Positions 1 to 9,500 of a stretch of 64,000 bases of DNA are shown piece by piece (the first letter of the stretch is position 1; each line of letters starts with the position of its first letter). The position numbers and the translations under genes are program-made. The DNA comes from Roseateles sp. DAIF2 (lineage in GTDB: Bacteria > Pseudomonadota > Gammaproteobacteria > Burkholderiales > Burkholderiaceae_C). Location of the stretch: contig NZ_CP049919.1 in NCBI RefSeq assembly GCF_015624425.1, positions 4,030,001 through 4,094,000 of the forward strand, written 5' to 3'. The notes below the pieces were generated by a model that was not told where the DNA came from, ran no database searches, and saw only the letters and a program-made list of their open reading frames with translations.

Positions 1-348
1 TTCGACCTGTTCGGCGGCCTGAGCCACACGCGCGACAAATACCTGAACCCGGCCCTGATCGACGGCGAGGTGCGCGACGCCTTCGCCTATGCGTCGGTGA
101 TGCTGGGCCAGGAGTCGACCCACCAGATCAGCCCGAGCACCAGCGCCAAGCAGCGCCTGATGCTGCAGCCCAATCTGAAGAGCCGCGGCGAGTACCGCGC
201 CAACTGGGATGCCGACATCGCGGTCGCGATCAACAGCACCCTGAGCCTGACGGTCGGCGTCGCCGTCACCCACAACAGCGAGCCCAGCCCGGGCCGCAAG
301 CCAACCGACACCCTCCTGACCACCGGCATCGCCGTCAAGTTCGATTGA
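1..348 (+). CDS. DUF481 family outer-membrane protein, C-terminal part
   Basis: The frame is open from the first base to the stop at 346-348, so the gene starts outside the window and about 115 residues are visible. The end of the protein has alternating hydrophobic/polar residues typical of beta strands (SLTVGVAVTHNSEP, TLLTTGIAVKFD) and closes with a terminal aromatic residue followed by Asp. The PGRKPTDTLL signature before the last strand is characteristic of the DUF481/YdiY family of putative outer-membrane beta-barrels, whose function is unknown. It precedes the moa operon by 68 bp in the same direction and need not be functionally related to it. Confidence 0.7.
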   Translation, partial: FDLFGGLSHTRDKYLNPALIDGEVRDAFAYASVMLGQESTHQISPSTSAKQRLMLQPNLKSRGEYRANWDADIAVAINSTLSLTVGVAVTHNSEPSPGRKPTDTLLTTGIAVKFD

Positions 349-404
349 TGATCCGACGCAAGCCCGGCCCGCCCCCGCGCGCCACCGGGGCACGCAGTTG
401 AGGG

Positions 405-416
405 CAAAATGCGCTC
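405..416 (+). promoter_or_regulatory. Candidate -10 element for moaA (possibly leaderless)
   Basis: CAAAAT at 405-410 lies six bases before the moaA ATG, and no Shine-Dalgarno sequence is visible. If used as a -10 element, transcription would begin at or next to the start codon. No convincing -35 element is visible. nadA has the same spacing (TAGAAT, six bases, ATG). Confidence 0.3.
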
Positions 417-1541
417 ATGACCGAGCGCGTGACCATCCCCTTGACGGACTGGCGCAGCATCGTGCCCGCGGTGCCCGCCCATCCCCAGCCCCTGCCCGGC
501 CTGCTGGCCGACGCCCTGGGCCGGCCGCTGCACGATCTGCGCATCTCGGTCACCGACCGCTGCAACTTCCGCTGCAGCTACTGCATGCCCAAGGAAGTCT
601 TCGACAAGTACCACGAGTTCCTGCCGCATGCGGAGCTGCTCAGCTTCGAGGAGATCACCCGCCTGGCCCGCCTGTTCGTCAGCCTGGGCGTGCGCAAGCT
701 ACGCCTGACCGGCGGCGAGCCGCTGCTGCGCCGCCATCTGGAGCGGCTGATCGAGATGCTGGCCGCGATCCGGACCCCGGACGGCACGCCGCTGGACCTG
801 ACCCTGACCACCAACGGCTCGCTGCTGGCCCGCAAGGCCCGCGCGCTGAAGGCCGCCGGCCTGCAGCGCGTCACCGTCAGCCTGGATGGGCTGGACGACG
901 CGGTGTTCCAGCGCATGAACGATGTCGGCTTCCCGGTGGCCGAGGTGCTGCAGGGCATCGAGGCGGCGCTGGAGGCCGGCCTGGGACCGATCAAGGTCAA
1001 TATGGTGGTCAAGCGCGGCGTCAACGAGGACCAGATCCTGCCGATGGCGCGCCATTTCCGCACACAGTACGGCGGCCGCGTGGTGCTGCGCTTCATCGAG
1101 TACATGGATGTCGGCGCAACCAACGGCTGGCGCATGGACGAGGTCGTGCCCTCGCGCGAGCTGCTGGCGCGGCTGGGCCGCGAGTTCGAGCTGAAGCCGC
1201 TGTCGGCCAGCGCGCCGGGCGAGACCGCCGAGCGCTGGGCCTATGCCGACGGGCGCGGCGAGATCGGCCTGATCTCCAGCGTCACCCAGGCCTTCTGCGG
1301 CGACTGCAACCGCGCCCGCCTCTCGACCGAGGGCAAGCTCTACACCTGCCTGTTCGCCCACAGCGGCCACGACCTGCGCGCGCTGCTGCGCGGCGGCCGC
1401 ACCGACCTGGAGATCGGTGCCGCGCTCGGCGGCCTGTGGGGCCGGCGCAGCGACCGCTATTCGCAGCTGCGCAGCAGCCAGCAGGACCCGGCCGCCGCCT
1501 CGACCGAACGCCGCGTCGAGATGCACTACATCGGTGGCTGA
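417..1541 (+). CDS. moaA: GTP 3',8-cyclase MoaA (radical SAM, molybdenum cofactor synthesis step 1)
   Basis: MoaA, with MoaC, converts GTP to cyclic pyranopterin monophosphate, the first step of molybdenum cofactor synthesis in the cytoplasm. The 374-residue product carries the radical-SAM cluster motif CNFRCSYC (Cys49, 53, 56), the GGEP motif of the SAM site, and the second iron-sulfur cluster motif near the C-terminus (Cys294, 297 and 311). It ends in the Gly-Gly that is essential in this family. The ORF is of normal MoaA length with a short N-terminal extension. It starts a four-gene run moaA-mobA-GNAT-moeA with gaps of one base or overlaps, so co-transcription is likely. The cofactor would supply the formate dehydrogenase at 49-54 kb. 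MoaC is not seen in the window. Confidence 0.97.
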   Translation: MTERVTIPLTDWRSIVPAVPAHPQPLPGLLADALGRPLHDLRISVTDRCNFRCSYCMPKEVFDKYHEFLPHAELLSFEEITRLARLFVSLGVRKLRLTGGEPLLRRHLERLIEMLAAIRTPDGTPLDLTLTTNGSLLARKARALKAAGLQRVTVSLDGLDDAVFQRMNDVGFPVAEVLQGIEAALEAGLGPIKVNMVVKRGVNEDQILPMARHFRTQYGGRVVLRFIEYMDVGATNGWRMDEVVPSRELLARLGREFELKPLSASAPGETAERWAYADGRGEIGLISSVTQAFCGDCNRARLSTEGKLYTCLFAHSGHDLRALLRGGRTDLEIGAALGGLWGRRSDRYSQLRSSQQDPAAASTERRVEMHYIGG

Positions 1542-1542
1542 G

Positions 1543-2166
1543 ATGCCCCCGTCGCGCGCGCAGATCACCGGCCTCTTGCTGGCCGGCGGCCGCGGCAGCC
1601 GCATGGGCGGGCGGGACAAGGGCCTCGTCCCCTACCGCGGCCGGCCGCTGGCGGCCTGGGCGCTGGAGCGGCTGGCGCCCCAGGTCGGGCCCCTGCTGAT
1701 CAGCGCGAACCGCAACCTGGCGCAATACCGAGTCCTAGGCCAGGCCCTGGGCGCGCCGGTGCTGGAGGATGCCGACGCGGAGCGCTTCGCCGGCCCGTTG
1801 GCCGGGCTGCTGTCGGGCCTGCACGCCTGCGGCAGCGACTGGCTGCTCAGCGTGCCCTGCGACAGCCCGCTGCTGCCCGCCGATCTGGCCGAGCGCCTGG
1901 CCGCCGGCCTGGGTGGTGCGGCGCTGGCCGTGGCGCTGGACGCCGAGGGCCGGCCGCATCCCACCTTCTGCCTGCTGCGCCGCGAGCTGGCTCCCGCGCT
2001 GGCCGACTACCTCGCCAGCGGTGGCCGTCGCGTGATGGCCTGGCAGCAGGCCCAGGGCGCGGCCCTGGTGCCCTTCGATCGCCCGCAGCATGCGCACGCC
2101 TTCGCCAATGCCAACGACCCCGACGAGCTCGCCCGGCTCGAAGCCCATACTCACCACCATGTCTGA
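1543..2166 (+). CDS. mobA: Molybdenum cofactor guanylyltransferase MobA
   Basis: MobA transfers GMP from GTP to molybdopterin to give the MGD form of the cofactor used by DMSO-reductase-family enzymes such as formate dehydrogenase. The 207-residue protein opens with the nucleotidyltransferase signature LLAGGRGSRMGGRDKG (about residues 10-25). It has VPCDSPLLP, the metal-binding Asp region, and the family tail FANANDPDEL. I chose the ATG one base after the moaA stop, because upstream in-frame starts lie inside moaA and the conserved fold begins right after this Met. It overlaps the next gene by 8 bp. The presence of an MGD-type enzyme in the same window makes the assignment coherent. Confidence 0.95.
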   Translation: MPPSRAQITGLLLAGGRGSRMGGRDKGLVPYRGRPLAAWALERLAPQVGPLLISANRNLAQYRVLGQALGAPVLEDADAERFAGPLAGLLSGLHACGSDWLLSVPCDSPLLPADLAERLAAGLGGAALAVALDAEGRPHPTFCLLRRELAPALADYLASGGRRVMAWQQAQGAALVPFDRPQHAHAFANANDPDELARLEAHTHHHV

Positions 2167-2743
2167 AACCCCCGTGCATCTTCCGCCTCGCCTGCCACCC
2201 CGCTTGTTGCCTGGCTGCGAGCTGCGCCTGCTGCGCGAGGAGCAGCTGCCCGACTACAAGGCCCTGCGCGACCGCATGCTGGCCGGCCATGACGAGGCCT
2301 TCACCTCCGACGCCGCCACCGAGCTGGCGCGCTCGGCCGAGAGCTACCGCAGCCGCATCAGCCAGGGCCCGGGCGGCGCCTGCCTGTTCACCCTGACCGC
2401 CTGGCTGGACGGCACGCTGATCGGCGCGGTCAGCTGCGAGCGCGAGCCGCGCCAGAAGGTGCGCCACACCGCCCATCTGATCGGCATGATGGTGGACGAC
2501 CCGGTCCAGGGTCGCGGCATCGGCCGCGCGCTGCTGCATGCGGCGCTGCGCCTGCTGGAGCAGGAGGATGGCATCGAGCTGGTCACGCTCAGCGTCACCA
2601 GCAGCAACCGCGGCGCGGTCGCGCTGTACGAATCGATGGGTTTTCGCCGCTACGGCTGCCTGCCGCGGGCGCTCAAGCTGGCCGACGGCCGCACGCTCGA
2701 CAAGGATCTGATGTGCCTGGATCTGCAGCACCCCGCCCGATGA
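2159..2743 (+). CDS. GNAT-family N-acetyltransferase embedded in the moa/moe operon
   Basis: A 194-residue Gcn5-related N-acetyltransferase. The acetyl-CoA binding motif A is clear (MMVDDPVQGRGIGRALLHAA), followed by NRGAVALYESMGFRRYG, the typical end of the GNAT fold. The chosen ATG overlaps the end of mobA by 8 bp, and the stop overlaps the moeA start as ATGA, so translation of the three genes is probably coupled. The substrate cannot be read from sequence. GNAT proteins modify small molecules, aminoglycosides or protein N-termini, and this one lacks RimI- or RimJ-specific features that I could recognise. Its position between mobA and moeA is unusual and raises the possibility of a link to cofactor metabolism, but that is speculation. 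Confidence 0.9.
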   Translation: MSETPVHLPPRLPPRLLPGCELRLLREEQLPDYKALRDRMLAGHDEAFTSDAATELARSAESYRSRISQGPGGACLFTLTAWLDGTLIGAVSCEREPRQKVRHTAHLIGMMVDDPVQGRGIGRALLHAALRLLEQEDGIELVTLSVTSSNRGAVALYESMGFRRYGCLPRALKLADGRTLDKDLMCLDLQHPAR

Positions 2744-4044
2744 AGGAAGAACACCGCCTCGACCAGATCGCCGCCGCCCTGCCCGGCTACGACGCGCAGG
2801 CGCTGCGGGTCGAGCTGGCCCAGGCCGCGATCGCGCGCCTGCTGGCGCCGCTGGCCGCGCGGCTCGGCAACGAGACCCTGCCGCTGCGCGAGGCCCTGGG
2901 CCGCTGCCTGGCGGCCGAGCTGGTCTCGCCACTGGACGTGCCGGCCTTCGACAACTCCGCGATGGACGGCTATGCGCTGGCCGCCGCCTCGCTGCAGACG
3001 GAGGGCACGCCGACCCGGCTCGCGATCGCCGGCCGCAGCCTCGCCGGCCAGGGCCCGGCCGCGGCGCTGCAGCCGGGCCATTGCCTGCGCATCATGACCG
3101 GCGCGCCGATGCCGCCCGGCGCCGACACCGTGGTGCCGCAGGAGCTGGTGACGCGCCCGGACGAGGCGAGCATCCTGATCCCGCCGGGTCTGCTGCGCCC
3201 GGGTGCGAACCGGCGCCGCGCCGGCGAGGACCTGGCGCGCGGCCAGGGCGCGCTACGCGCCGGCCAGCGCCTGCGCGCGGCCGAGATCGGCCTGCTCGCC
3301 TCACTGGGCCTGGCCGAGGTGACGGTGCGCCGGCGCCCGCGCGTGGCCCTGCTGTCCACCGGCGACGAGCTCTGCCCGCCGGGCCGGCCGCTGCCGCCGG
3401 GCGGCGTCTACGACAGCAACCGCCACACCCTGTGGAGCCTGCTGCAGGCCCTGCCGGTCGAGGTGCTGGACCTGGGGCCGGTGCGCGACGATCCGGCCGC
3501 GCTGCGCGCCGCCTTTGCCGAGGCGGCGGCGCGCGCCGATGTCGTGCTCAGCACCGGTGGCGTCGGCGTCGGCGAGGCCGACCACACCAAGCGCGTGATG
3601 GCCGAGCTCGGCGAGGTGCTGTTCTGGCAGCTGGCGATGCGGCCGGGCCGGCCGCTGGCGGTGGGACGCATCGGCAGCGAAGCGGCAGGTCGGGCCCTGC
3701 TGCTGGGCCTGCCGGGCAATCCGGTGGCAGTGATGGTGGGCTTCTACGCCTTCGTGCGCCCGGCCCTGCTGGCCCTGGCCGGCACCGACCCCGCCCCGCC
3801 CTTGGCGCTGCGCGCCCGCAGCGCCGAGCCGCTGCGCAAGCGCGCGGGCCGCACCGAGTACCAGCGCGGCATCGTCGAGCGCGGCGAAGACGGCGATTGG
3901 TGGGTGCGCAGCACCGGCAGCCAGGGCTCGGGCATCCTGTCCAGCATGAGCCGCGCCAACGGCCTGATCCTGCTGGCCCATGAACGCGGCGAGGTGGCGC
4001 GCGGCGACTGGGTCGAGGTGCTGCCCTTCGAGGGGCTCAATTAA
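2740..4044 (+). CDS. moeA: Molybdopterin molybdenumtransferase MoeA
   Basis: MoeA inserts molybdate into adenylylated molybdopterin, completing the cofactor. The 434-residue protein has the family hallmarks: DNSAMDGYA near residue 70, the STGGVGVGEADHTK loop that binds molybdopterin, LPGNPVAVMVGF, and the C-terminal KRAGRTEYQRG and QGSGILSSMSRANGL segments of domain IV. The start overlaps the GNAT stop (ATGA). With moaA and mobA upstream, this gives the early and late steps of the pathway in one transcript. Length and motifs are standard, and nothing suggests degeneration. Confidence 0.97.
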   Translation: MKEEHRLDQIAAALPGYDAQALRVELAQAAIARLLAPLAARLGNETLPLREALGRCLAAELVSPLDVPAFDNSAMDGYALAAASLQTEGTPTRLAIAGRSLAGQGPAAALQPGHCLRIMTGAPMPPGADTVVPQELVTRPDEASILIPPGLLRPGANRRRAGEDLARGQGALRAGQRLRAAEIGLLASLGLAEVTVRRRPRVALLSTGDELCPPGRPLPPGGVYDSNRHTLWSLLQALPVEVLDLGPVRDDPAALRAAFAEAAARADVVLSTGGVGVGEADHTKRVMAELGEVLFWQLAMRPGRPLAVGRIGSEAAGRALLLGLPGNPVAVMVGFYAFVRPALLALAGTDPAPPLALRARSAEPLRKRAGRTEYQRGIVERGEDGDWWVRSTGSQGSGILSSMSRANGLILLAHERGEVARGDWVEVLPFEGLN

Positions 4045-4095
4045 CTCGTGCTGAGGCCCCCATCGACGTAGAAACCGGCACGCGCCGCACCGAAT

Positions 4096-4485
4096 CTACT
4101 CCGCCGCGGCCGCGACCTGCAGCTGGAACACATTGCCCTCCGGATCATGGCCGTCGCAGACGCGCCGGCCCTGGAATACCCACTCATGCGCCGGCGGGTC
4201 GAGCACGCCGCCCAGCGCCGCGGCCTGCGCCCGCGCGGCCGCCAGGTCCGGCACCAGCAGGCACAGCTTCAGCGGCGTCTCCTCGCGCCGCTCGGGCGGC
4301 ACGCTGATCTCGATGCCCGCCGCGATCGCGGCCGGGATTTCCACCAGCACCAGCTGGAAGGCCCCGGATTGCAGCACCGTGTAGTCGCTGTCCCGCTCGA
4401 CGACGGGCAGACCCACCACCTCCGCGTAGAAGCGGCTCATGCGCGCCAGATCCTTGGCGTAGACGACCGCAGCGGCCTGCAGCAT
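4096..4485 (-). CDS. VOC (glyoxalase/bleomycin-resistance fold) family protein
   Basis: A 129-residue single-module vicinal oxygen chelate protein: YAKDLARMSRFYAEVVGLPV at the N-terminus, DYTVLQSGAFQLVLVEI in the first half, and CDGHDPEGNVFQLQ at the C-terminus, the usual end of a VOC metal-site repeat. I chose the ATG at 4485 (MLQAAAVVYAKDL), one base after the stop of the DJ-1-like gene upstream. Longer in-frame starts would run into that gene and add an atypical N-terminus. Enzyme activity cannot be assigned, since small VOC proteins include glyoxalases, dioxygenases and resistance proteins. It ends 51 bp from moeA in convergent orientation. Confidence 0.85.
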   Translation of the reverse strand: MLQAAAVVYAKDLARMSRFYAEVVGLPVVERDSDYTVLQSGAFQLVLVEIPAAIAAGIEISVPPERREETPLKLCLLVPDLAAARAQAAALGGVLDPPAHEWVFQGRRVCDGHDPEGNVFQLQVAAAAE

Positions 4486-4486
4486 C

Positions 4487-5158
4487 TCAGCCGCCCGCGG
4501 CATGGATGATCGCGCCGTTGGCCGCGCGCCAGTCGTAGTCCATCTGCCGCGCGGTGCGGCGCGCCAGCTCGACGCCGGCCAGCTCCGCGACCAGGTGCAG
4601 CGACAGGTCGATGCCGGCCGAGATGCCGGCCGAGCTGAACAGGCGGCAGCGCCCGCCATGGTGCACCCAGGGCCGCGCCTCGACCCAGCGCTGGTTCGCC
4701 AGCACCTTCAGCAGCGAGCCGGAGGCCAGCGAGGCGCTGCGCAGATCGTCCAGGTCTTCCCAATGGGTGATGGCCTCGCGCTCGTTCAGGAGCCCGGCCT
4801 GCTCCAGCAGGAAGGCGCCGGTGCAGATCGAGGCCAGCACCTTCAGTTGCAGGCTCTGCGCGATCAGCCAGTCGCCCAGGCCCGGGCGCTGCAGCTCGGC
4901 CGTCACCACGCCGCCCGGCACGATCAGCAGGTCCAGCGGCGGGGCCGCGCGAAAGCCATGCTGCGGCGTGACCGAGAGACCGCCGCGCGCCCGCACCGGG
5001 GTCACGTCCGGCCCCAGGGTCGCCACCTCGAAGGGTGGCTCGGCCGCGCCGTCGCGCAGCGCCAGCCGCGCGGCGGTGGAGAAGACCTCGAAGGGGCCGG
5101 CGAAATCCAGCACCTCCACCTCGTCGAACAGATAGATCCCGACCTTGATCGTCGCCAT
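4487..5158 (-). CDS. DJ-1/PfpI superfamily protein (isonitrile hydratase/GlxA N-domain type)
   Basis: A 223-residue protein with the class I glutamine amidotransferase-like fold: IKVGIYLFDEVEVLDFAGPFEVF at the start with the conserved acidic residue, LLIVPGG in the middle, and the nucleophile-elbow Cys in SICTGAFLLEQAGLL. THWEDLDDLR and SSAGISAGIDLSLHLV follow, as in isonitrile hydratases and the N-terminal domain of GlxA-type AraC regulators. There is no helix-turn-helix, so it is not a regulator. The start at 5158 has a GGGG stretch about eight bases upstream, and an alternative Met lies six bases earlier. It is translationally adjacent to the VOC gene; both families include enzymes acting on reactive aldehydes or similar small molecules. 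Confidence 0.85.
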   Translation of the reverse strand: MATIKVGIYLFDEVEVLDFAGPFEVFSTAARLALRDGAAEPPFEVATLGPDVTPVRARGGLSVTPQHGFRAAPPLDLLIVPGGVVTAELQRPGLGDWLIAQSLQLKVLASICTGAFLLEQAGLLNEREAITHWEDLDDLRSASLASGSLLKVLANQRWVEARPWVHHGGRCRLFSSAGISAGIDLSLHLVAELAGVELARRTARQMDYDWRAANGAIIHAAGG

Positions 5159-5280
5159 CGGCATGCCCCAGAACTGTTGGCGCCAGCATAGCCGCAAGCC
5201 GCACCGCGCGCGGATTCCGTCATGGCCCTGACATCGGCGACAAAAACAATGCGCCCTTTTCCTTGCTGTCATCCACCGCC

Positions 5281-6483
5281 ATGCCCGTTTCATCCCCCAT
5301 CCGCACCCGCCAGCCGCGCGCCACCGCCCTTGCCCTTCTCCTCCTCGCCTCCGGCCTGCTGCTGAGCGCCTGCGGCGGCGGTGATGATGACGACAAGCCG
5401 GCCGAGCCGGAGATCAGCGTCGCCAGCCTGCGCCTGATCGGCCAGCAGGTGCTGCCGCGCCGCCTGGTCTTTCAGGACACGGTGGTCGGCGGCCTTTCGG
5501 GCATCGACTACGACGCCAAGAGCGACAGCTATGTGCTGATCAGCGACGACCGCACCACCGGCGACTCGCCCAACGCGCCGCGCCTGTACACCGCCAAGCT
5601 GAGCTTCGACGCCAACCAGTTCAGCGGCGTGCAGTTCCTCTCGACCATCAAGCTCAAGCAGCCCGATGGCAGCGACTATCCCAAGGTGCCGGACATCAAG
5701 GTCGCGGACCCCGAAGCCGTGCGCATCGACCCGGTCAACGGCAACTATGTCTGGGTCAGCGAGGGCGAGCGCACCCTGGGCACGCCAAACCGCCTGATCC
5801 AGCCCTTCATCCGCGAGGTCAACGCCCAGGGCCAGCACCAGCGCGAATACACCCTGCCGGCGATGTTCCAGATGAACGCCGGCGACAGCGGCCCGCGCCA
5901 CAACGCGGTGTTCGAGGGCCTGAGCTTCACGCCGGACGGCCGCAGCGCGGTGGTGCTGATGGAGGGCCCGCTGTTGCAGGACGGCGCCGCGCCCAGCCTA
6001 ACGGCCGGCGCCCAGTCGCGCATCACCGTGTTCGACCGCGCCAGCGGCCAGGCCACGGCCCAGTACGCCTACCCGGTCGAGAAGGTGCAGGCCACGCCGG
6101 TGCCGGCCAACAACTTCAGCGTCAGCGGCGCCACCGAGATCCTGGCGCTCAGCGCCACGCGCTTCCTGGTGCTGGAGCGCAGCTTCTCGGTCGGCGTGGT
6201 CGGCAACCAGGTGCGGCTCTATGAAATCGACACCGCCAAGGCCAGCAATGTGCTGAGCGCCGCCAACCTGGCGGGCGCGACGCCGGTGACCAAGCGCCTG
6301 GTGCTGGACTTCGAAACCTTGAAGACCACGCTTGGCGGCATCGCGAATCTGGAAGGCCTGAGCTTCGGCCCGAAGCTGGCCAACGGCAAGCGCTCGCTGG
6401 TGGTGGTGGCCGACGACAACTTCCCCACCGCCGATTCGCCCACCGATCGCAACCAGATCCTGGTGTTCGAGATCCAGCCCTGA
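5281..6483 (+). CDS. Phytase-like (esterase-like) domain lipoprotein
   Basis: A 400-residue exported lipoprotein. The N-terminus has Arg residues, a hydrophobic stretch and a lipobox (LLSAC, Cys about residue 31), then a Gly/Asp-rich linker. The rest matches the phytase-like/esterase-like beta-propeller family: GGLSGIDYDAKSDSYVLISDDR near the start, DPEAVRIDP, FEGLSFTPDGRSAVVLMEGPL and IANLEGLSFGPKL. Family members are often annotated esterase-like activity of phytase, but the true substrate is unknown. The ATG at 5281 was chosen over a TTG six codons earlier because it gives a normal signal peptide. A hairpin terminator follows the gene. Confidence 0.85.
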   Translation: MPVSSPIRTRQPRATALALLLLASGLLLSACGGGDDDDKPAEPEISVASLRLIGQQVLPRRLVFQDTVVGGLSGIDYDAKSDSYVLISDDRTTGDSPNAPRLYTAKLSFDANQFSGVQFLSTIKLKQPDGSDYPKVPDIKVADPEAVRIDPVNGNYVWVSEGERTLGTPNRLIQPFIREVNAQGQHQREYTLPAMFQMNAGDSGPRHNAVFEGLSFTPDGRSAVVLMEGPLLQDGAAPSLTAGAQSRITVFDRASGQATAQYAYPVEKVQATPVPANNFSVSGATEILALSATRFLVLERSFSVGVVGNQVRLYEIDTAKASNVLSAANLAGATPVTKRLVLDFETLKTTLGGIANLEGLSFGPKLANGKRSLVVVADDNFPTADSPTDRNQILVFEIQP

Positions 6484-6519
6484 CTTCAGGCGCGCCGCCG
6501 GCGCTTGCCTACAATGCCG

Positions 6520-6548
6520 ACAGCCCCGCCTTGGGGCTGTTGTCGTTT
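6520..6548 (+). terminator. Candidate intrinsic terminator after the phytase-like lipoprotein gene
   Basis: Perfect 8-bp stem ACAGCCCC / GGGGCTGT with a five-base loop, followed by a T-containing stretch. It lies 37 bp after the stop codon. A TACAAT hexamer at 6510-6515 just before it could be the -10 element for mfd, in which case the hairpin would sit at the start of the mfd leader. Confidence 0.6.
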
Positions 6549-6556
6549 CTGAAGCC

Positions 6557-9500
6557 ATGCAGCTGCCCCTGATCGCCCCCGGAAAGAAATTCAATCAGCC
6601 GCGCCCGCCCGGCTCGGCCGATGCGCTGCTGCTGGCCCGCTATTGCCGCCAGCAGCTGGCCGCCGGCCGGCTGACCGCCATCGTCACCGCCGAGCCGGCC
6701 GACACGCAGCGGCTGGAGGACGAGCTGAAGTTCTTCGCGCCGGAGCTGCGCGTGGCCGTCTTCCCCGATTGGGAGACCCTGCCCTACGACACCTTCAGCC
6801 CGCACCAGGACCTGATCTCCGAGCGCCTGGCCACCCTGTGGCGCCTGCTGCAGGGCCAGGGCAAGCCGGTGGCCGAGCGCGAGGTCGACGTGGTGCTGCT
6901 GCCCGCCAGCACCGCCCTGGTGCGCCTGGCGCCCGCCAGCTTCCTGGCCGCCACCACCTTCAATTTCAAGCAGAAGCAGCGCCTGGACGAGGCCTCGCTG
7001 AAGAGCCAGCTGACCCTGGGCGGCTACACCCATGTCAGCCAGGTCGTGTCGCCCGGCGAATACGCGGTACGCGGCGGCCTGATCGACCTGTTCCCGATGG
7101 GCTCGCCGGTGCCCTACCGCGTGGACCTGTTCGGCGACGAGGTCGATTCGATCCGCACCTTCGACCCCGACAGCCAGCGCAGCCTCTACCCGGTGCCCGA
7201 GGTACGGCTGCTGCCGGGCCGCGAGTTCCCGATGGACGAGGCGGCGCGCCAGGCCTTCCGCGCACGCTGGCGCGAGAAGATGGACGGCGACCCGACAAGA
7301 TCGCGCATTTACAAGGACATGGCCCAGGGCATCGCGACCGCGGGCATCGAGTTCTATCTGCCGATCTTCTTCGAGCAGACCGCGTCGATCTTCGATTTCG
7401 TCGGCGCTGACGCCGCGCTGGCCCTGCATGGCGAGGTGGATGAGGCGCTGAGCCGCTTCTGGACCGATACGCGCGAGCGCCATCGCTTCCTGCAGCATGA
7501 CCCTGAGCGGCCGATCCTGCCGCCCGAGGAGATCTTCCTGAAGGTGGAGGAGTTCTTCGGCCTGACGCATCCGCACCCGGTCCTGGCCTTGCGCGGCAAC
7601 GAGCCGGTGGACTATGCGCGGCCGTTGCCCGATGTCTCGGTCGAGCGCGGCGCGCAGGAACCGCTGGCGCGCCTGGCCGCGCATCTGCAGTCAACCCCGC
7701 ACCGCGTGCTGCTGCTGGCCGAGAGCGAGGGCCGGCGCGAGAGCCTGCTGGAGCTGCTGCGCGACAACAGGATCGACCCGCCCTCGGTCAAGGACCTGGC
7801 CGAGTTCGAGGCCGACACCAGCGAGAAATTCGCGATCACCGCCGCGCCGCTTGCCGCCGGCTTCTTCTGGCATGAACCGGAGGATGGCCGGGCTATCCAG
7901 CTGTTCACCGAGACCGAACTCTTTGCGACCACGCCGACCACGCGCCGGCGGCGCAAGCAGGAGCAGGTCAGCGACGTCAATGCGCTGATCAAGGACCTGT
8001 CCGAGCTGAAGGTCGGCGATCCGGTGGTGCACAGCAACCATGGCATCGGCCGCTACCAGGGCCTGATCAATATCGACCTGGGCGACGGTGCTTCGGAGTT
8101 CCTCCACCTGGAATATGCCGACAAGGCCACGCTCTATGTGCCGGTGGCCCAGCTGCACCTGATCAGCCGCTACACCGGCGTCAGCGCCGAGGAAGCGCCG
8201 CTGCACAAGCTGGGTTCCGGCCAGTGGGAGAAGGCCAAGCGCAAGGCGGCCGAGCAGGTGCGCGACACCGCGGCCGAGTTGCTGAACCTCTACGCCCGCC
8301 GCGCCGCGCGCGAGGGCTTTGCCTTCCGCTACTCGCCGCACGACTACGAGGCCTTCGCCGCCAGTTTCGGCTTCGAGGAGACGCCCGACCAGCGCGCCGC
8401 GATCCATGCGGTGATCCAGGACATGATCAGCCCGAAGCCGATGGACCGCCTGGTCTGCGGCGATGTGGGCTTCGGCAAGACCGAGGTGGCGCTGCGTGCC
8501 GCCTTTGTCGCGGTGATGGGCGGCAAGCAGGTCGCCCTGCTGGCGCCGACCACCCTGCTGGCCGAGCAGCATTACCAGAACATCGCGGACCGCTTCGGCA
8601 AATGGCCGGTCAAGGTGGCCGAGATGAGCCGCTTCCGCTCGGCCAAGGAGATCAAGGTCGCGATGGAGGGCCTGGCCGACGGCTCGATCGACATCGTGAT
8701 CGGCACCCACAAGCTGATCTCGGGCGACGTCAGGTTCAAGCGCCTGGGCCTGATGATCATCGACGAGGAACACCGCTTCGGCGTGCGCCACAAGGAGGCG
8801 ATGAAGGCGATGCGCGCCGAGGTCGACGTGCTGACCCTGACCGCCACGCCGATCCCGCGCACCCTGGGCATGGCGCTGGAAGGCCTGCGCGACCTCAGCG
8901 TGATCGCCACCGCGCCGCAGCGCCGCCTGGCGATCAAGACCTTTGTGCGCACCGAAATGAGCGGCGTGATCCGCGAGGCGGTGCTGCGCGAGTTGAAACG
9001 CGGCGGCCAGGTCTACTTCCTGCACAACGAGGTCGAGACTATCGAGAACCGCAAGCAAAAGCTCGAGGAGCTGCTGCCGGAGGCGCGCATCGTCGTCGCC
9101 CATGGTCAGATGCCCGAGCGCGAGCTGGAGCGGGTGATGCGCGAGTTCGTCGGCGGCAAGCACAACGTCCTGCTGTGCTCGACCATCATCGAGACCGGCA
9201 TCGACGTGCCGAGCGCCAACACCATCATCATCAGCCGCGCCGACAAGTTCGGCCTGGCCCAGCTGCACCAGCTGCGCGGCCGCGTCGGCCGTTCGCACCA
9301 TCAGGCTTATGCCTATCTGATGGTGCCCGATGTGGAGGGGCTGACCAAGCAGGCCGCCCAGCGCCTGGAAGCGATCCAGGCCATGGAGGAGCTGGGCTCG
9401 GGCTTTTACCTCGCCATGCACGACCTGGAGATCCGCGGCGCCGGCGAGGTGCTGGGCGAGAACCAGAGCGGCAACATGATGGAGGTGGGCTTCCAGCTCT

